The notes under the pieces: model-generated
What the model saw: the letters and a program-made list of their open reading frames with translations, nothing else
Database searches by the model: none
Told to the model about the DNA's origin: nothing
Shown: piece by piece, positions 16,579 through 25,139 of the stretch
How positions within the stretch are numbered: the stretch's first letter is position 1
Layout of the letters: the number at the start of each line of letters is the position of its first letter
Made by a program: the position numbers and the translations under genes
Assembly: GCF_026236535.1 (NCBI RefSeq)
Contig: NZ_JAHTMW010000023.1
Coordinates: 1-64,000, forward strand
Direction: 5' to 3'
Source of the DNA: Streptomyces sp. SKN60
GTDB taxonomy: Bacteria; Actinomycetota; Actinomycetes; Streptomycetales; Streptomycetaceae
Length of the DNA: 64,000 bases

Positions 16579-18117
16579 TCAGCCCACCCGCTCAAGGCGT
16601 ATCAGCGCCTCGTCCAGGCCGACGATCAGCGCGCCGTCGTCGGTGACCGCGACGGAGCGGACCGGGGGGCCGGGGCGGAAGGCGAGGTGGGTGCGGCGGT
16701 CGACGTCGTGGAGTTCGACCGTGCCGTCGGCCCAGGCGGCGGCGAGGATCGGGCCGTGCGGGGTCTCGGTCGCGGCGAGCGAGACCACCGGGGCGCGGCG
16801 CTCGGCGAGCGGGCGGGGGTCGGCCTCCTTGCCGGGGGTCCAGCGGCGCACCGCGCCGTCCGTGCCGCCGCTGCACACGAACGGCGTCGCGGACTCGACC
16901 GCGGCGACCGCCGTGACCCGGCCGCTGTGCAGGGCCGCCTGGTGCAGCCCGGTCAGGCCGAAGGCGTGTACGGACCCCAGCCGGTCCCCCACCACCACGG
17001 ACCCGGCGATCGCGGCGAGCGCCGTGCCGGGGTGCCGGCTGAGGGTGGTGGAGACGGCCTCGGTGAGCCGGTGCAGGTACGGGGCGCGGGGCTCCCGGCC
17101 GCGTACGGTGTGCAGCCGGCCCCGCTCGTCGAGCAGCAGCACCGTCCCGTCGGGCGCGGGCGCGAGGGCGGTGACCCGCCCGGTGACCGGGTGGTCGAGC
17201 CGCCCGAGCGGCCGGGCGTCGGTGGCGGCGAGCAGCCGTACGGTGCCGCCGAGGTCGGCGGCGAGCAGGGTGCCGCCCTGTACGGCGAGCGCGCCCACCG
17301 GCCCGGGCCAGGGCGGGGCGACGTCGCCGGTGACCCGGGTCCAGCGCACCCGCCAGGGCGCGGGCGCGGCCAGCTCCTCCAGGGCGGGCCGGAGCCGGGG
17401 GTCGGCGCCGTCGCCGAGGACGCCGAGCAGCACGAGGGCCCGGTCGGCGGGGGTGCGGGCCGCGCAGAGCGCCTGCCCGGCGCGCAGCCAGGCGGTGCGG
17501 AGGCCGCCGTGGGCGTCGCCGGGGTCGCTCTCGTAGCCGGTGGTGACGGCGACGGGGTCGGCGGCGCAGACGAGGGCGGGGTCGGAGAGCCCGCTGCCGA
17601 GGGAGGGGGCCGGCACGGGGTTCTCCCGCTCCCCGTCCTCGTCCTCGACCTCCGCGTCGACGACCGTCACCCGGCCCTCCGCGAGCAGCGCGTACGCGGC
17701 GGTCCCGGGCCGCGCCTCGACGACCACCCGCACCCGGCCGAGCCGGGCCAGGTCGGTCACGAGGGCGGCGACGGCCGCGGGCTCGGCGGCGGCGTGCAGC
17801 GCGGGAAGGAGCAGCACGGTGCGCGCGGTGCGGCCGGTCTCGCCGGTGGCGAGGGCGCGGACGAGGTCGCCGGGCGAGGCGGCCACGACCCCGAGGTGGT
17901 CGGCGACGGCCCAGGCGGTGCCGAGCGCGGTGCGCCCGGTCAGCGGGACGAGCGCGCGGGCGCTGCGGTGCCGCCCGGCGGCCCGGGGGCCGTGCGCGGC
18001 GAGCCAGTCGAGCAGCCCGGGGCCTCCGGTGACGAGGCAGAGGCGGGGCGCGTCGGGGTCGGTGAGCCAGCCGAGCAGGGCCGCGGCCCCGGGGCGCTCC
18101 GCGCGGACGGACGGCAT
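16579..18117 (-). CDS. WD40-repeat-like protein
   Basis: A 512-residue protein; the ATG at 18117 is preceded by GAGAGG. The first about 190 residues (LLGWLTDPDAPRLCLVTGGPG, RTVLLLPALHAA) look like a P-loop-related scaffold but without an intact Walker A. The second half has repeated beta-propeller blades (ADLGGTVRLLAATDARPLGRL, SGGTDGAVRRWTPG, AAWADGTVELHDVD), WD40-like. Such proteins are found widely in streptomycetes; I know of no defined function. The gene follows a GntR regulator by 73 bp on the same strand, so the two may be cotranscribed. Confidence 0.75.
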   Translation of the reverse strand: MPSVRAERPGAAALLGWLTDPDAPRLCLVTGGPGLLDWLAAHGPRAAGRHRSARALVPLTGRTALGTAWAVADHLGVVAASPGDLVRALATGETGRTARTVLLLPALHAAAEPAAVAALVTDLARLGRVRVVVEARPGTAAYALLAEGRVTVVDAEVEDEDGERENPVPAPSLGSGLSDPALVCAADPVAVTTGYESDPGDAHGGLRTAWLRAGQALCAARTPADRALVLLGVLGDGADPRLRPALEELAAPAPWRVRWTRVTGDVAPPWPGPVGALAVQGGTLLAADLGGTVRLLAATDARPLGRLDHPVTGRVTALAPAPDGTVLLLDERGRLHTVRGREPRAPYLHRLTEAVSTTLSRHPGTALAAIAGSVVVGDRLGSVHAFGLTGLHQAALHSGRVTAVAAVESATPFVCSGGTDGAVRRWTPGKEADPRPLAERRAPVVSLAATETPHGPILAAAWADGTVELHDVDRRTHLAFRPGPPVRSVAVTDDGALIVGLDEALIRLERVG

Positions 18118-18190
18118 GGACACCTCTCGGTCGGTCGCGGGTCGGCGCGGTTCGAACGGAGTAACAGGCTGACACTGTCGACCTTAGTCG

Positions 18191-18964
18191 TCAGTGCTGC
18201 GCTCCGGTGAAGTGCTCCCGTACGAGTGCGGAGACGACCGCGAGATCCTGGGCGATCAGGGCGTCGAGGAGGGCGGTGTGCTCGGCGGCGTCGGCGACGA
18301 GTTCGCCGTGGCGGGTGGCGGGGGCGCTGACGAGCGGCCACTGGGAGCGGCGGTGGAGGTCGTCGGCGACGGCGAGGAGCTGTTCGTTGCCGGCGAGGGC
18401 GAGGACGGCCCGGTGGAAGGCGCGGTCGGACTCGGCGTAGTGGGCGCGGTCGCCGCGGGCGGCGGCGGCGCCGGTGGCCTCGGCGAGCGGGCGGAGTTCG
18501 GCCCAGCGTTCGGCGGGCACGGTGCGGGCGAGCCGGAGCATGACGGGGACCTCGATGAGGGCGCGGACCTCGGCGAGTTCGGCGAGTTCGCGGGGGGTGC
18601 GTTCGGTGACGCGGAAGCCGCGGTTGGGGACGACCTCGACGGCGCCCTCGGTGGCGAGCTGCTGCATGGCCTCGCGGACGGGGGTGGCGGAGACGCCGAA
18701 GCGTTCGCCGAGGGCGGGGGCGGAGTAGACCTCGCCGGGGACGAGTTCGCCGCCGACGAGGGCGGTGCGCAGGGCCTGGAGGATCTGGCCGCGGACGGAG
18801 TGCCGGCGTACGGCGCGGGGCTCGCCGAGACCGGGGGCCGGGGGCTCGCTGTGGGTGTGTTCGCCGCGGGCGGTCTGCTCGGGTACCCGGGCGGGTGCCG
18901 GGTCGCCGTACGCCGCGGGGTCGGGGCGGCCGGTCGTCCGCCCGCGTGTGCTGCCCTGCTCCAC
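18191..18964 (-). CDS. GntR family regulator, FadR/FCD type
   Basis: A 257-residue protein. The GTG at 18964 follows AGGAGG at 6 nt, so I prefer it to the longer open frame. A disordered Arg/Gly/Pro-rich N-terminus of about 50 residues precedes the winged helix (RGQILQALRTALVGGELVPG, LGERFGVSATPVREAMQQLA) and the helical FCD effector domain (LAEVRALIEVPVMLRLA, ESDRAFHRAVLALAGNEQL, with likely metal-binding His/Asp residues). FCD members usually sense small organic acids. The target is unknown; candidates are the WD40 gene downstream and the divergent FhuF-like gene. Confidence 0.88.
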   Translation of the reverse strand: MEQGSTRGRTTGRPDPAAYGDPAPARVPEQTARGEHTHSEPPAPGLGEPRAVRRHSVRGQILQALRTALVGGELVPGEVYSAPALGERFGVSATPVREAMQQLATEGAVEVVPNRGFRVTERTPRELAELAEVRALIEVPVMLRLARTVPAERWAELRPLAEATGAAAARGDRAHYAESDRAFHRAVLALAGNEQLLAVADDLHRRSQWPLVSAPATRHGELVADAAEHTALLDALIAQDLAVVSALVREHFTGAQH

Positions 18965-19068
18965 CGGGGTCCTCCTGCGCCGTCGTGCCGGGGCCCGGCT
19001 CGCGGTGCCGGGGTCCCCCGTGCACGATAGGCGGACGGCGTCGCAGTTCAAACACCGCACCGGTCGGG

Positions 19069-19087
19069 TAAGGTAAGGCTAACCTGC
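19069..19087. promoter_or_regulatory. Iron box (DtxR/IdeR/DmdR-type) upstream of the FhuF-like gene
   Basis: TAAGGTAAGGCTAACCTGC matches 15 of 19 positions of the DtxR-family consensus TTAGGTTAGGCTAACCTAA, with the central AGGCTAACCT intact. It lies 27 bp upstream of the ATG of a ferric-reductase-like gene, where a bound iron-loaded repressor would block transcription. Confidence 0.8.
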
Positions 19088-19113
19088 TAACGATCGTGAT
19101 TCGGTGGTCCCGC

Positions 19114-19974
19114 ATGGCCGTGCCCGCTCTGCTGCCGTCACCCTCCGCCTCGCCCGTCGCCGCCGCCTACGCACGGCTCGCCGAGGTCTTCACCGGTCTG
19201 CGTGTGGAGGAGCTGGCCGGGGACGAACGGCTGCCGCGCGGACCGGGCTGGGTGACCGCGGAGGAGCTGGGCGCCGGCGGGGACGGTCTGGACGCCTTCC
19301 TCGCCTGGGACGAGGCGCAGGTGCTGCGGGACTACAAGAGGGCCGCCCGCCCGGACGTGGTGGCCGGCTTCGGGCTGCACCGGTACGCGTGGCCGGTGTG
19401 CCTGCTCGTGACGCTCCCCTGGTTCCTGCACCGCCGGGTGCCCCGGCTGCCGGCCCGGGAGCTGTCCTTCCAGCGGGCGCTGGGCCGGATCGCGGTGCGG
19501 GTGGAGGAGTTCTGGTGCCTGCCGGGGGATCCACTGGCGGAGCTGCCCGGCGCCCGCGTGGTGGCGGACGAGGAGGCGCTGCGGGCGGCGGCGCGGGACG
19601 CGCTGGCCGAGCACTTCGAGGCGGTGCTCGCGGGCTTCGGGCCCCGGATGCGGCGGGGCCGGCGGGCGCTGTGGGGAATGGTGACCGACGAGGTCGTCGA
19701 GAGCCTCTGGTACATCGCGGCGCTGCTCGGCGAGGAGGACCGGGCCCTGGCCGACCTGGAGCGGCTGATGCCGGGGACGGCGCGCCCGTACGTGGGGACG
19801 GCGGGCTTCCGGGAGCTGCCCGGCTCGGCGGAGGCCTGCGGCGGCGCGGCGCGCGCGACCCGTGACCGGGTCACCTGCTGCTTCTTCTACACGCTGCGCC
19901 CCGAGGACACCTGTCTGACCTGTCCCCGTACGGCCGACCCGGAGCGGGTCCGCCGGCTCGCCGCGACCGGCTGA
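19114..19974 (+). CDS. FhuF-like (2Fe-2S) siderophore-iron reductase
   Basis: A 286-residue protein, with the ATG at 19114 chosen (a GTG at 19096 is possible). The C-terminal motif is CC-x10-C-x2-C (VTCCFFYTLRPEDTCLTCPRT, around residues 255-275), the unusual 2Fe-2S ligand set of FhuF, which reduces ferric siderophores in the cytoplasm to release iron. The N-terminal domain (LPWFLHRRVPRLP, RVEEFWCLPGDP) matches FhuF-like proteins in general layout. The iron box just upstream supports expression under iron limitation. No siderophore genes are adjacent. Confidence 0.85.
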   Translation: MAVPALLPSPSASPVAAAYARLAEVFTGLRVEELAGDERLPRGPGWVTAEELGAGGDGLDAFLAWDEAQVLRDYKRAARPDVVAGFGLHRYAWPVCLLVTLPWFLHRRVPRLPARELSFQRALGRIAVRVEEFWCLPGDPLAELPGARVVADEEALRAAARDALAEHFEAVLAGFGPRMRRGRRALWGMVTDEVVESLWYIAALLGEEDRALADLERLMPGTARPYVGTAGFRELPGSAEACGGAARATRDRVTCCFFYTLRPEDTCLTCPRTADPERVRRLAATG

Positions 19975-19978
19975 CCCT

Positions 19979-20005
19979 CCCCTGCGGTCACACCACCCGC
20001 AGGGG
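19979..20005 (+). terminator. Hairpin terminator after the FhuF-like gene
   Basis: A 9-bp perfect stem (19979-19987 with 19997-20005) with a 9-nt loop, starting 4 bp after the stop codon. Confidence 0.75.
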
Positions 20006-20196
20006 TGGTCGCATTCGAACGCAACTCAACGCCCTCGTGCGACAGTTCGACCAGATCGCACCTATTCGTATGCCGTGCGACCCCAATGGCGTGCTCTTGT
20101 CCCGAAACCCCGTGCCCGCCTCGTGCGGTCGGCCAATATGGGCCGCCGTATCGCCCTCTCTGCGAGACGACATGCGAGACGACAAAGGGACACCGC

Positions 20197-21279
20197 ATGA
20201 GACTGACCGACATATCGCTGGACTGGCTGCTTCCGGGCGGCGTCATGGTGGCGGGAGTCCTGACGGCGGTGGCGGTGCTCGCGCGCGGGAAGCGCGCCGC
20301 TGACCAGGCCGCGGCCGACGACTCCTGGGAGCGCAGCGAGGAACGCCGCAGACGCAAGGAGGCCGTCTACGGCACCGCCTCCTACGTGCTGCTCTTCTGC
20401 TGCGCCGCGGTCGCGGCGGCGCTCTCCTTCCACGGGCTCGTCGGCTTCGGCCGGCAGAACCTCAACCTCACCGGGGGCTGGGAGTACCTGGTCCCGTTCG
20501 GTCTCGACGGCGCCGCGATGTTCTGTTCGGTGCTCGCCGTCCGCGAGGCCAGCCACGGTGACGCGGCGCTCGGCTCGCGCCTCCTGGTGTGGATGTTCGC
20601 GGGAGCCGCGGCCTGGTTCAACTGGGTGCACGCGCCGCGCGGCATCGACCACGCGGGCGCCCCGCAGTTCTTCGCGGGGATGTCCCTCTCGGCGGCGGTC
20701 CTCTTCGACCGGGCCCTGAAGCAGACCCGGCGGGCCGCGCTGCGCGAGCAGGGCCTGATCCCGAGGCCGCTGCCGCAGATCCGGATGGTCCGCTGGCTGC
20801 GGGCGCCCCGGGAGACCTTCGGCGCCTGGTCGCTGATGCTCCTGGAAGGCGTACGGACACTGGACGAGGCCGTGGACGAGGTGCGCGAGGACCGGCGGGA
20901 GAAGGAGCAGAACCGGATCCGCCGGCGGGAGCAGGCCAAGCTGGACCGGGCGCGCCTGAAGGCGATAAACCGCCAGCACCGGGCGTTCGGCCGGGCCGGC
21001 CGCCAGGTCGACGTGGCGGCCCTCGGCGCGGCCGGTGGCAGCGGCGGTGTGGGCTCCGCGACGGGGCCGGTGCCGGCCGCCGTCGCGGAGCCCGCCATAG
21101 CCGACCCCGGACAGCTGCCGCTTCGCTCCCGACCCTCCCTGCAAGCCGTCAAGGGCGCTGAGCCGCGCACGGGCGAGTCCCGGACGGTGGACCTCACCGC
21201 CGAGGACGACACCCAGGCGCTGCCGCGCCTCGACTCCCTGGAACGCAAACTCGCGGACCTGGAGCAGCAGTTCGGCTGA
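20197..21279 (+). CDS. DUF2637 membrane protein
   Basis: A 360-residue protein from the ATG at 20197 after AAAGGGA. The N-terminal part has hydrophobic segments around residues 10-30, 65-85, 100-120, 130-150 and 160-175 with the DUF2637 features NLTGGWEYLVPFGLDGAAMF and WFNWVHAPRG. It continues into a charged coiled-coil-like region (EVREDRREKEQNRIRRREQAKLDRARLKA) and a disordered tail ending in a short coil (LDSLERKLADLEQQFG). DUF2637 proteins occur on actinobacterial chromosomes and plasmids, where relatives lie among transfer genes; the chromosomal role is unknown. Nothing nearby suggests a plasmid. Confidence 0.8.
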   Translation: MRLTDISLDWLLPGGVMVAGVLTAVAVLARGKRAADQAAADDSWERSEERRRRKEAVYGTASYVLLFCCAAVAAALSFHGLVGFGRQNLNLTGGWEYLVPFGLDGAAMFCSVLAVREASHGDAALGSRLLVWMFAGAAAWFNWVHAPRGIDHAGAPQFFAGMSLSAAVLFDRALKQTRRAALREQGLIPRPLPQIRMVRWLRAPRETFGAWSLMLLEGVRTLDEAVDEVREDRREKEQNRIRRREQAKLDRARLKAINRQHRAFGRAGRQVDVAALGAAGGSGGVGSATGPVPAAVAEPAIADPGQLPLRSRPSLQAVKGAEPRTGESRTVDLTAEDDTQALPRLDSLERKLADLEQQFG

Positions 21280-21288
21280 ACTGCACCC

Positions 21289-21338
21289 CTGAACGGCGGG
21301 GCCGCCCGAGAAACTCCTCGGGCGGCCCCGCCGTTCAG
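21289..21338. terminator. 22-bp bidirectional hairpin terminator
   Basis: A perfect 22-bp inverted repeat (21289-21310 and 21317-21338) with loop AAACTC lies between two converging genes. The right arm runs into the stop codon (21335-21337) of the minus-strand ATPase gene, so the terminator forms part of that gene's end. Confidence 0.9.
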
Positions 21339-21802
21339 TCCGTCCCGGACAGTTCGAACCAGACGACCTTGCCCACGCCGTGGTTCTCCACGCCCCAGGA
21401 GTCGGCGAGGGCCTGGACCAGGACCAGACCGCGCCCGTGCGTACCGTCGTCGGCGGGCGGTACCCGCGGGCCGTCGAGTCCGGACACGAAGTCCCGCACC
21501 TCGACCCTGAGTTGTCCGGGGAGCACGGTGGCGGTGACGACCGCGCCGTGCTCGGTGTGGACGAGCGCGTTGGTCACCAGCTCGCTGGTGAGGAGTTCGG
21601 CGACGTCGGAGGCGCCCGGCCCGCCCCACGATCCCAGCATCGCGCGCAAGGCATGCCGTACCTCCGGTACCGCGGTGAGATCCGCGCATCCCACCTTTCT
21701 GAGCAGTTGAGTCGGCTTGGTCGCCTCCCCGGCCATATCCCCCACCCCGTCGTCGCGTCGAACAGGCTCACGGGGATGCATGCCCGGCTGGGAGGGCGGC
21801 AT
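21335..21802 (-). CDS. RsbW-like ATP-binding regulatory protein (HATPase_c_2)
   Basis: A 155-residue GHKL ATPase-domain protein. The N box is ELVTNALVHTEHGAVV (about residues 73-88) and the G region is DDGTHGRGLVLVQALADSWGV (about 117-137). Stand-alone copies of this domain in streptomycetes act as anti-sigma or serine-kinase-type switch proteins paired with STAS anti-anti-sigma factors. No partner is adjacent. The start is uncertain: ATGs at 21802, 21781 and 21736 are all in frame and none has a clear RBS; residues before about 25 look unconserved. Confidence 0.8.
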   Translation of the reverse strand: MPPSQPGMHPREPVRRDDGVGDMAGEATKPTQLLRKVGCADLTAVPEVRHALRAMLGSWGGPGASDVAELLTSELVTNALVHTEHGAVVTATVLPGQLRVEVRDFVSGLDGPRVPPADDGTHGRGLVLVQALADSWGVENHGVGKVVWFELSGTD

Positions 21803-21837
21803 TCATCGGTGTGCACGGACCGTCAGGACGCCGTGCC

Positions 21838-23580
21838 TCAGGGGCGCGGGACGTTGCGCAGGTTGGACCGGGCCAGCTGGAGCATCCGGCCCACTCCCCC
21901 GTCGAGCACGATCTTGCTGGCGGACAGGGCGAATCCGGTGACCATCTCGGCGCTGATCCTGGGCGGGATGGACAGCGCGTTGGGGTCGGTGACGACGTCC
22001 ACGAGCGCCGGGCCCTTCTGCTTGAAGGCGTCCTTGAGGGCGCCCGCGAGCTGCTTGGGCTTCTCGACCCGCACCCCGTAGGCGCCGGCGGCGCGCGCGA
22101 TGGCGGCGAAGTCGGGGTTCTTGTTGGTGGTTCCGTACGAGGGCAGTCCGGAGACCAGCATCTCCAGTTCGACCATGCCGAGCGAGGAGTTGTTGAAGAC
22201 GATCACCTTCACCGGCAGGTCGTACTGGACCAGGGTGAGGAAGTCGCCCATGAGCATGGTGAATCCGCCGTCGCCGGACAGTGACACCACCTGCCGGCCG
22301 CGGTCGGTGAACTGGGCGCCGATGGCCTGCGGCAGCGCGTTGGCCATGGAGCCGTGGCTGAAGGAGCCGATGATCCGGCGGCGTCCGTTGGGGGTGAGAT
22401 AGCGGGCGGCCCACACGTTGCACATGCCGGTGTCGACGGTGAAGACGGCGTCGTCGTCGGCGAGTTCGTCGAGCACGGAGGCCACGTACTCGGGGTGGAT
22501 GGGCACGTGCTTCTCGACCTTGCGGGTGTAGGCCTTGACCACGCCCTCCAGGGCGTCGGCGTGCTTCTTCAGCATCTTGTCGAGGAAGCGCCGGTCGGTC
22601 TTGGCGCGGACCCGCGGGATGACGCAGCGCAGGGTCTCGCGGACGTCGCCCCAGACGGCCAGGTCCAGCTTGGAGCGCCGGCCGAGCCGCTCGGGCCGTA
22701 CGTCGATCTGGACGATCTTCACGTCGTCGGGCAGGAAGGCGTTGTACGGGAAGTCGGTGCCGAGCAGGATCAGCAGGTCGCACTCGTGGGTGGCCTCGTA
22801 GGCGGCGCCGTAGCCGAGTAGTCCGCTCATGCCGACGTCGAACGGGTTGTCGTACTGGATCCACTCCTTGCCGCGCAGCGCGTGGCCGACGGGCGACTTC
22901 ACCCGCTCGGCGAACTGCATGACCTCGGCGTGCGCGCCGGCGGTGCCGCTGCCGCAGAACAGCGTCACCCGTTCGGCGGAGTCGATCATCCGCACGAGGT
23001 CGTCGATCTCCGCGTCGCCGGGGCGGACGGTGGGCCGGGAGGTGACGAGTGCGCTCTGGGCGGCCTTCTCGGGGGCCGGCTGGGCGGCGATGTCGCCGGG
23101 CAGCGAGACCACGCTGACGCCGCCCTGGCCGACGGCGTGCTGGATCGCGGTCTGCAGCAGCCGGGGCATCTGGCGCGGGTTGGAGATCAGCTCGCTGTAG
23201 TGGCTGCACTCGCGGAACAGCTGGTCGGGGTGGGTCTCCTGGAAGTAGCCGAGGCCGATCTCGCTGGACGGGATCTGGGAGGCGAGGGCGAGCACCGGGG
23301 CCATCGAGCGGTGCGCGTCGTACAGGCCGTTGATGAGGTGGAGGTTGCCGGGGCCGCACGAGCCGGCGCAGGCGGCGAGCCGGCCGGTGATCTGGGCCTC
23401 GGCGCCGGCCGCGAACGCGGCGACCTCCTCGTGCCGCACCTGGATCCAGTCGATGGAGCCGTTGCGGCGGATGGCGTCGACGACAGGGTTCAGGCTGTCG
23501 CCGACCACGCCGTAGAGACGCTGGACGCCGGCGCGCACGAGGATGTCGACGAACTGTTCTGCGACGTTCTGTTTGGCCAT
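21838..23580 (-). CDS. poxB: Thiamine-diphosphate pyruvate oxidase/dehydrogenase, PoxB-like
   Basis: A 580-residue three-domain ThDP enzyme. The catalytic Glu region is RHEEVAAFAAGAEAQITG (about residues 48-65), followed by the PGNLHLINGLYDA loop, a central FAD/DHS-like domain (LFCGSGTAG, LGTDFPYNAFLP) and the C-terminal ThDP motif GDGGFTMLMGDF continuing to FNNSS (about 445-475). PoxB decarboxylates pyruvate to acetate and reduces quinone at the membrane. The C-terminal lipid-binding helix cannot be judged by eye. It follows a PP2C-like gene by 41 bp on the same strand. Confidence 0.9.
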   Translation of the reverse strand: MAKQNVAEQFVDILVRAGVQRLYGVVGDSLNPVVDAIRRNGSIDWIQVRHEEVAAFAAGAEAQITGRLAACAGSCGPGNLHLINGLYDAHRSMAPVLALASQIPSSEIGLGYFQETHPDQLFRECSHYSELISNPRQMPRLLQTAIQHAVGQGGVSVVSLPGDIAAQPAPEKAAQSALVTSRPTVRPGDAEIDDLVRMIDSAERVTLFCGSGTAGAHAEVMQFAERVKSPVGHALRGKEWIQYDNPFDVGMSGLLGYGAAYEATHECDLLILLGTDFPYNAFLPDDVKIVQIDVRPERLGRRSKLDLAVWGDVRETLRCVIPRVRAKTDRRFLDKMLKKHADALEGVVKAYTRKVEKHVPIHPEYVASVLDELADDDAVFTVDTGMCNVWAARYLTPNGRRRIIGSFSHGSMANALPQAIGAQFTDRGRQVVSLSGDGGFTMLMGDFLTLVQYDLPVKVIVFNNSSLGMVELEMLVSGLPSYGTTNKNPDFAAIARAAGAYGVRVEKPKQLAGALKDAFKQKGPALVDVVTDPNALSIPPRISAEMVTGFALSASKIVLDGGVGRMLQLARSNLRNVPRP

Positions 23581-23621
23581 GGATCCATCAACCCATGGCC
23601 GCCGGGGTTGTGCTCTTTGAG

Positions 23622-24950
23622 TTACGCCTCCCAGACGGCGACGCCGGTGCGGTCGTCGGCGTAGCCGGTGACGCGCAGCTGGGTGTCGGCGAGGAAGGCG
23701 GCGAGGCCGGGGGGTTCGGCGGCGGACCAGCGGGCGGCGAGTTCATGGGCGAGGGCGGGTTCGCCGCGCATGGGTTCGGCGAGGCCGTGGGAGGCGAGCA
23801 GCAGGGTGTCGCCGGGCTGGGCGACCGAGGCCCGGAAGCGGAACGGTTCGGCGGGCGGCGGCAGGGGGTCCTCGACGTAGGGGCGGCCGGGGGCGTCGGT
23901 GACACCGAGCCGCATGGTGAGCCGGTCGCCGTCCTCGCCGGCCTCGGGGAGGTCGTACCCGGCCGGGTCGTCCTCGCCGAGCACGGTCCGGGCGGGCGGC
24001 ACGGGCCGGGAGCCGTAGCCGACGACGGGTGCGCCGACGGTCGCGGCGGGTTCGGGGAGCAGCGGCTCGATGTCCTGCCAGGAGCCGTCGCGGAGCCGGA
24101 AGAGGCCGCCGGTGCCGATGCCGAAGAAGATCCGGGTGCGGCACTCGGGGTCGGCGGAGAGCAGCAGGCAGCGCAGGCCCGCGGTGTACTCCTCGGGGTC
24201 GAGGTCGCGTTCGGCGGCGCGGGAGCGGAGCTTGCCGTAGGTGCGGTCGGTGAGCCGGTGCAGTCCGGACTTGAGGTCGCCGCGGCGGCCGGCCCGGATG
24301 TCCTCGGAGAGCCGGGTGTGGCTGCGGCCGACGGACTCGGCGATCCAGCGGCAGGCGTCGGCGGCGGCGAGGTGGGTGTGGTCGGAGCCGCGCCGTCCGG
24401 CGGCGACGGCGACGAGCACGAGGGCGGTCTCGTCGTGGCCGAAGCGGGCGGTGAGCAGGGCGTCGCGGCGGGGTTCGCCGCGGAAGCGGGCGGAGTCGCC
24501 GCGGACGGAGACGGCGCGCAGGGTGTAGCCGCCGTAGCGGGCGCCGTCGAGGACGGTGTCGGCGACGAGGCCGTCGAGTTCGCCGGGCCGGGCGGCGGGC
24601 AGGTGGGTCGGCTCGGGGTCGTAGGTGGGCGGCCGGGTTCCGACGTGTCCGGTACGGGGCCGGGGCGCGGGGACCTGCACGGTCGGCGTGGGCGGCGGCT
24701 CGGTGGCGGCGGCCGGCGGCTCGGGCGGCGGCTCCGGGTCCGGCAGCAGGTCCGGCTCCGGGTCCGGGGCGAGGCGCGGGTCCCGGTCGGCCGGGGCCGC
24801 GGGCGGCGGCGGGGCCGGGAGCTCGGTCGTGGTCGCCGCGGCGGAGTCGTAGCGCTCGTCGAGGCTGTCCGGCGTGGGCGCGGGTGCGGTGTCCTGCGCG
24901 TCCTCGTCGTACAGCTTGTCCCACCAGTTGCTGTCCCCCTGCTGAGTCAT
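23622..24950 (-). CDS. PP2C-like protein phosphatase domain protein
   Basis: A 442-residue protein from the ATG at 24950 (MTQQGDSNWWDKLYDE). Residues about 20-135 are a long disordered Pro/Glu/Asp/Ala-rich region (APPPPAAPADRDP, PDPEPDLLPDPEP). The C-terminal part resembles PP2C phosphatases (VRGDSARFRGEPRRDALLTARFG, AAGRRGSDHTHLAAADACRW, LLLASHGLAEPM, GYADDRTGVAVWEA), but the metal-binding Asp residues of the classical D-G and DD motifs are only partly recognisable, so activity is uncertain. It probably shares a transcript with the PoxB-like gene. Confidence 0.75.
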   Translation of the reverse strand: MTQQGDSNWWDKLYDEDAQDTAPAPTPDSLDERYDSAAATTTELPAPPPPAAPADRDPRLAPDPEPDLLPDPEPPPEPPAAATEPPPTPTVQVPAPRPRTGHVGTRPPTYDPEPTHLPAARPGELDGLVADTVLDGARYGGYTLRAVSVRGDSARFRGEPRRDALLTARFGHDETALVLVAVAAGRRGSDHTHLAAADACRWIAESVGRSHTRLSEDIRAGRRGDLKSGLHRLTDRTYGKLRSRAAERDLDPEEYTAGLRCLLLSADPECRTRIFFGIGTGGLFRLRDGSWQDIEPLLPEPAATVGAPVVGYGSRPVPPARTVLGEDDPAGYDLPEAGEDGDRLTMRLGVTDAPGRPYVEDPLPPPAEPFRFRASVAQPGDTLLLASHGLAEPMRGEPALAHELAARWSAAEPPGLAAFLADTQLRVTGYADDRTGVAVWEA

Positions 24951-25018
24951 GCCCTTATTGTCCACCGCACAGGGCGTCAGAAAACGGGACATCGGGAAAA
25001 GCTCTGGGCCGAAAGAGT

Positions 25019-25066
25019 GGTCCGCCGGACGACCCCACCCCCCACGGGAAGGACGCCCGGCGGACC
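25019..25066 (-). terminator. Hairpin terminator downstream of the S8 protease
   Basis: A 10-bp perfect stem (25019-25028 with 25057-25066) and a 28-nt loop begins 7 bp beyond the TGA at 25074-25076, which I take as the ancestral stop of the protease gene. Its placement fits the longer, uninterrupted gene. Confidence 0.65.
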
Positions 25067-25073
25067 GGCGTGA

Positions 25074-25139
25074 TCAGCGCACGTCGTAAGCGCGGACCAC
25101 GGTCTGGGTGACGGAGTTGCCGTGGGCGTCCGTCAGTTA
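25074..25139 (-). other. In-frame premature stop and residual 3' coding sequence of the S8 protease
   Basis: The minus-strand codon at 25137-25139 is TAA. Reading on in the same frame gives 20 more codons (LTDAHGNSVTQTVVRAYDVR) and then TGA at 25074-25076, followed by a terminator. The continuation reads like the normal C-terminal strand of streptomycete secreted S8 proteases. TAA is rare in this genome. A single G-to-T change in a GAA codon would explain it; sequencing error is possible. Confidence 0.75.

Noticed and set aside
16579..18964. WD40 protein plus GntR as part of a biosynthetic cluster or signalling conservon
   Set aside because: No biosynthetic enzymes, roadblock proteins or GTPases nearby; the pair is better described as unknown.
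20197..21279. DUF2637 gene as evidence of an integrated plasmid
   Set aside because: No integrase, tra/spd genes, replication gene or att repeats around it; chromosomal copies of the family are common.
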